Positions 60,810 to 64,000 of a DNA stretch of 64,000 nt are shown in pieces (the first letter of the stretch is position 1; the number at the start of each line of letters is the position of its first letter). The stretch is from assembly GCF_900169075.1 (NCBI RefSeq), contig NZ_LT827015.1, positions 1,550,001 to 1,614,000 on the forward strand, written 5' to 3'. A program made the translations under genes and the position numbers. Below the pieces are notes generated by a model, which saw only the letters and a list, made by a program, of their open reading frames with translations, did not search any database and was not told the DNA's origin. This stretch comes from Chryseobacterium phocaeense. GTDB lineage: Bacteria; Bacteroidota; Bacteroidia; Flavobacteriales; Weeksellaceae.

Positions 60810-61427
60810 ATGAACAAACTATTCATCACCGGTATCGGAACCGAAGTAGGAAAAACCGTGTGCTCAGCTGTTCTGGTGCAGTATTTCAAAGCGGATTACT
60901 GGAAACCCGTACAGTCCGGGGATCTTGACAATACCGATAGTCAAAAAATAGCATCATGGACTGAAAACACCAGATGCCATCCTGAAACCTATCGTTTTAA
61001 GCTCGCCGCATCACCACATCAGTCGGCGAGAGAAGAAAATATTGAAATAAATATTGAAGATTTTACCCTTCCGAAAACTGATAATAAGCTCATTGCAGAA
61101 GGGGCGGGAGGACTTATGGTTCCTCTTTCTGACGAAGTTTTCATGATCGATCTGATTGAAAAACTGGAGCTTCCCGTGGCATTGGTTGTCCGTAATTATT
61201 TAGGATGTATCAATCATACCTTGCTTTCTGTCATGGCATTACAGCAAAGAAAAATCAAACTGGAATTCCTGATCCTCAATGGGAACTTCCCTCCGGATAC
61301 GGAAAGAGTAATCACCGGATTTATCAACAACGAAACCGGGATCATCCGTATTCCTGAAATGAATCAACTTGAAAAAGACAGCATTACAACTGCTGCAGAA
61401 CAATTAACAAAAAAACAAAATTTATGA
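60810..61427 (+). CDS. bioD: Dethiobiotin synthetase
   Basis: 205 residues. P-loop GIGTEVGKT at 8-16, YWKPVQSGD near 31-39, [10 protein letters not shown] near 97-106 and the ILNGNFP nucleotide-base stretch near 155 are the standard BioD marks. Converts 7,8-diaminopelargonic acid with CO2 and ATP into dethiobiotin. Its stop overlaps the bioB start by 4 bases (ATGA). Confidence 0.94.
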   Translation: MNKLFITGIGTEVGKTVCSAVLVQYFKADYWKPVQSGDLDNTDSQKIASWTENTRCHPETYRFKLAASPHQSAREENIEINIEDFTLPKTDNKLIAEGAGGLMVPLSDEVFMIDLIEKLELPVALVVRNYLGCINHTLLSVMALQQRKIKLEFLILNGNFPPDTERVITGFINNETGIIRIPEMNQLEKDSITTAAEQLTKKQNL

Positions 61428-62416
61428 TAATGGATCAAAAAACAACCGTCAGAAACAACTGGACGAAAGAAGAAATTGAAGAAATTTATCACCAGCCTTT
61501 GCTGGAACTGATCTATAAAGCATCAACGGTTCACAGAGAATGGCACGACCCTTCAGAAGTGCAGATCTCCACATTGCTATCCATCAAAACAGGAGGATGT
61601 CCTGAAGACTGTTCCTACTGCGGGCAGGCGGCCCGTTATCACACCAATATCAAGGTGCAGGCATTACTTCCCACGGAAACCGTTATTGCTCACGCACAGA
61701 AAGCTAAAGACAGCGGCTCATCCCGTTTCTGCATGGCTGCTGCATGGCGTGAAGTAAGGAACAACCGGGATTTCGACAGGGTAATTGATATGGTAAAAGG
61801 GGTTAATGAATTGGGACTGGAAGTCTGCTGTACTCTGGGAATGCTCACCGAAGAACAGGCGATACGCCTTCAGGAAGCAGGTTTATATGCCTATAATCAC
61901 AATCTGGATACTTCCGAACAATACTATGAAGAAATCATTTCAACCCGAACTTTTGATAACAGGATTAACACCATTAATAATGTAAGAAAAGCCGGAATTA
62001 CAGTGTGTTCGGGAGGAATTATCGGATTGGGAGAAACGCACAGAGACCGTATCTCAATGCTTTTAACCCTGGCCACCATGCCGAAACATCCGGAATCTGT
62101 TCCTATCAATGCACTGGCGAGGGTAGCAGGGACACCGCTTGAAGATAATGAGAAGGTGGATACATGGGAAATGGTAAGAATGATTGCTACCGCAAGAATT
62201 GTAATGCCTTCCTCCATGGTAAGACTAAGTGCAGGACGTATTGAAATGTCCGAAACAGAACAGGCCTGGTGCTTTATGGCAGGAGCCAATTCTATTTTCA
62301 CAGGAGAAAGGGAAACCTTGCTGGTCACTCCTAATCCCGGCGTTTCTGAAGACATGCAGATGCTGGAAAAACTGGGTCTGAAGCCGATGAAAGTGAAAGA
62401 GAATTCTTGTTGCTAG
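61424..62416 (+). CDS. bioB: Biotin synthase
   Basis: 330-residue radical SAM enzyme. Cluster motif CxxxCxxC with C59, C63, C66 in [12 protein letters not shown]; the second (2Fe-2S) site residues include the Cys in [16 protein letters not shown] and the Arg in RLSAGRIE. Inserts sulfur into dethiobiotin. Start at 61424 is coupled to bioD by ATGA; an alternative ATG at 61430 gives MDQK. Confidence 0.96.
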   Translation: MIMDQKTTVRNNWTKEEIEEIYHQPLLELIYKASTVHREWHDPSEVQISTLLSIKTGGCPEDCSYCGQAARYHTNIKVQALLPTETVIAHAQKAKDSGSSRFCMAAAWREVRNNRDFDRVIDMVKGVNELGLEVCCTLGMLTEEQAIRLQEAGLYAYNHNLDTSEQYYEEIISTRTFDNRINTINNVRKAGITVCSGGIIGLGETHRDRISMLLTLATMPKHPESVPINALARVAGTPLEDNEKVDTWEMVRMIATARIVMPSSMVRLSAGRIEMSETEQAWCFMAGANSIFTGERETLLVTPNPGVSEDMQMLEKLGLKPMKVKENSCC

Positions 62417-62428
62417 TTTTGTTGGCAT

Positions 62429-62497
62429 GAGTTATAAGTTATTAATTATGAGTGATGAGTTGGGTTGCCAGTTGCTAGTTGTTAGTTGTGAAATCCG
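62429..62497. repeat. Heptamer-based intergenic element, copy 2
   Basis: Inverted copy of 18853-18920. Units such as GTTGCTA and GTTGTTA follow a strict 7-base period. It lies between bioB and bioA. Confidence 0.7.
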
Positions 62498-62604
62498 GGA
62501 TTCGGGTTATAGCTAAGGAATAGAGCTTCTTCTCTATATTATCATTTTACAACCAGCTTATCATCATAAATACATTTTACATAAATACTTTAATACATCA
62601 ATAC

Positions 62605-63894
62605 ATGAATACATTAACACAAACCTCTCTTACCGAAAGGGATAAAGCGGTCAACTGGCATCCCTACACCCAGATGAAAAGCGCGGGAGATCCTGTTTCT
62701 ATTATGAAAGGAAAGGGAGTTTATCTGTATGATGACGAAGGGAAAAAATATATTGATGCCGTTTCATCATGGTGGGTGACTTTACACGGGCATGCCCATC
62801 CTTATATTGCAGAAAGGGTCTTCCGGCAGCTCAATACCCTGGAGCAGGTTATTTTTGCAGGTTTTACCCATGAGCCGGCCGTTCAGCTTTCAGAAAACCT
62901 GTTGAAACTGCTTCCCGGGAACCAGAAAAAGGTTTTTTATTCTGATAATGGGTCAACCGCAGTGGAAGCAGCTTTGAAAATATGCATCCAGTATGCCTAT
63001 AACCTGGGACAGGAAAAAACAAAAATCGTAGCATTCAGAGAGGCATATCATGGCGATACTTTCGGAGCGATGTCTGTGAGCGGAAGGAGTGTCTGGACAA
63101 AACCTTTTGGGAGCATGTTGTTTGAAGTTGTTTTTATTGATACTCCCAATGCTGAAAACCTGGATCGATTAAAAATTCAGCTTGAAGATCTGGCGGACGA
63201 AACGGCTTGCTTCATCTATGAGCCTTTGATACAGGGCGCTGCAGGAATGCTGATGCATAAAGCAGAGCATCTTGATGAACTGATGAAATTCTGCAGAAAC
63301 AAAGGAATTCTGATGATTCAGGATGAAGTCTTCACAGGCTTCGGAAGAACCGGAAAACTGTTTGCCGCCAATCACCTGACGGAAATGCCGGATATCATGT
63401 GCTTTTCAAAAGGGCTGACCGGCGGAACAATGCCTATGGGAATCACCACCTGTTCACAGGAGATTTTCAATGCTTTCCTGTCCGATGATAAATATAAAAC
63501 CCTGTTTCACGGACATTCTTTTACAGCCAATCCGTTAGCTTGCACTGCAGCGCTGGCCAGTATGGAGCTTTTATTACAGGAGGAAACTTTATCAGCAATT
63601 GACCGTATCTGCACGCAGCATTCGGATTTTAAAAAAGTACTGGAAATACATCCGAACGTTGGAGATGTACGCCAGACAGGAACAATCCTCGCTTTTGAGT
63701 ATAAATCCGATCAGAATACCTCTTATTTTAATGAGACCGGGAAAATCCTGTACGATGAATTTCTGCGGCGGGGGATTATCATGCGTCCACTGGGCAATAT
63801 TATGTATCTGGTTCCGCCGTACTGCATCACTTCGGAAGAGCTGGATTTTATTTATCAGCATATTCTTGAGATTTTGAACCTGTTCCGGAACTAA
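62605..63894 (+). CDS. bioA: Adenosylmethionine-8-amino-7-oxononanoate aminotransferase
   Basis: A 429-residue class III aminotransferase. NWHPYTQMKSAGDP at the start (substrate contact), SSWWVTLHGHAHPYIAE, YSDNGSTAVEAALK, AYHGDTFGAMSVSG, the PLP Asp in IQDEVFTGFGRTG, and the Schiff-base lysine in MCFSKGLTGG. Makes 7,8-diaminopelargonic acid using S-adenosylmethionine. It is separated from bioB by a 188-base repeat-bearing gap and may have its own promoter. Its 3' end overlaps a convergent HxlR gene by 47 bases. Confidence 0.95.
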   Translation: MNTLTQTSLTERDKAVNWHPYTQMKSAGDPVSIMKGKGVYLYDDEGKKYIDAVSSWWVTLHGHAHPYIAERVFRQLNTLEQVIFAGFTHEPAVQLSENLLKLLPGNQKKVFYSDNGSTAVEAALKICIQYAYNLGQEKTKIVAFREAYHGDTFGAMSVSGRSVWTKPFGSMLFEVVFIDTPNAENLDRLKIQLEDLADETACFIYEPLIQGAAGMLMHKAEHLDELMKFCRNKGILMIQDEVFTGFGRTGKLFAANHLTEMPDIMCFSKGLTGGTMPMGITTCSQEIFNAFLSDDKYKTLFHGHSFTANPLACTAALASMELLLQEETLSAIDRICTQHSDFKKVLEIHPNVGDVRQTGTILAFEYKSDQNTSYFNETGKILYDEFLRRGIIMRPLGNIMYLVPPYCITSEELDFIYQHILEILNLFRN

Positions 63895-64000
63895 GTTCAT
63901 TGCCCCACTGGTGCAGCTGTTGGAGAATCGGTCCCAGTTCACGGGCTTTATCCGTAAGCTTATAATAGACTTCCGGAGGAAAATTATAGACTTCAATCCG
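63848..64000 (-). CDS. HxlR family regulator (partial, C-terminal end)
   Basis: The minus strand from the window edge encodes 50 residues ending at a TAA (63850-63848). RIEVYNFPPEVYYKLTDKA, then RELGPILQQLHQWGNEL, matches the C-terminal end of HxlR proteins. The start lies beyond the window. It overlaps the end of bioA tail-to-tail by 47 bases. Another frame on this strand is a shadow and was not used. Confidence 0.8.
   Translation of the reverse strand, partial: RIEVYNFPPEVYYKLTDKARELGPILQQLHQWGNELSSGTGSKSQEYADK

Noticed and set aside
63592..63996. Minus-strand ORF of 134 residues overlapping the end of bioA
   Set aside because: Another minus-strand frame in the same place gives a clear HxlR C-terminus (63848-64000); the longer ORF has no recognisable domain and lies antisense to bioA.

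Overview
The window looks like a chromosome segment of a flavobacterium, most likely Chryseobacterium or a close relative. This is inferred from the low-to-medium GC content, A-rich start contexts without Shine-Dalgarno boxes, promoter-like TAnnTTTG boxes, a SusC/TonB-type receptor with a carboxypeptidase-like regulatory domain, the NUDIX, MocR, AraC and HxlR regulator set, and an NIS siderophore locus that fits chryseochelin-type chemistry. No rRNA, tRNA, CRISPR array, transposase or phage gene was seen.

Layout. 1-1.5 kb: two paralogous Crp/Fnr regulators (a third lies at 29.2-29.8 kb). 1.8-8.6 kb: a same-strand stress island of two unknown small proteins, a large HPII-type catalase, a CinA/PncC-like protein, an SDR, a tiny lipoprotein, a FAD oxidoreductase with a C-terminal Rieske domain and a DUF6766-like membrane protein. 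8.6-18 kb: an AraC regulator beside a secreted flavodoxin-RidA fusion; a MocR regulator divergent from cupin, DapA-like and thioredoxin-like genes; a PNPOx-like protein; and a TetR gene followed by a perfect palindrome and a three-gene membrane/rhodanese operon. 18-24 kb: the four-gene ligase-associated DNA repair cassette (phosphoesterase, Lhr-like helicase, ligase, MBL exonuclease). 24-41 kb: accessory metabolism, with SDR-GlcG-AraC, an RhtA-like exporter, a chloramphenicol acetyltransferase, MBL and NUDIX-HTH proteins, three efflux/esterase/HxlR units, a FrnE-like thiol oxidoreductase, a nucleosidase, a Crp/Fnr gene with a CRP-like site, a frameshifted yceI and a nitronate monooxygenase.

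42-57 kb: the strongest system. A lysine-hydroxylase-type Fe/2OG dioxygenase faces a nine-gene operon: PLP decarboxylase, NIS synthetase-GNAT fusion, N-monooxygenase, second NIS synthetase, MATE exporter, acyl carrier protein, adenylating ligase, TonB receptor and PepSY reductase-like protein. Together they can be read as lysine -> hydroxylysine -> hydroxycadaverine -> N-hydroxy/N-acyl arms -> citrate condensation -> export -> ferric siderophore uptake and reduction. Two face-to-face promoters with an operator-like inverted repeat between them suggest joint iron control.

57-64 kb: a MocR regulator divergent from a biotin operon (bioF, bioD, bioB, bioA) that begins with an unnamed ferritin-like di-iron protein overlapping bioF, a candidate for the missing pimeloyl-forming step.

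Many gene-free gaps carry degenerate tandem arrays with 6-, 7- or 8-base periods, hairpins, or decayed palindromic elements, and several of these recur across the window.
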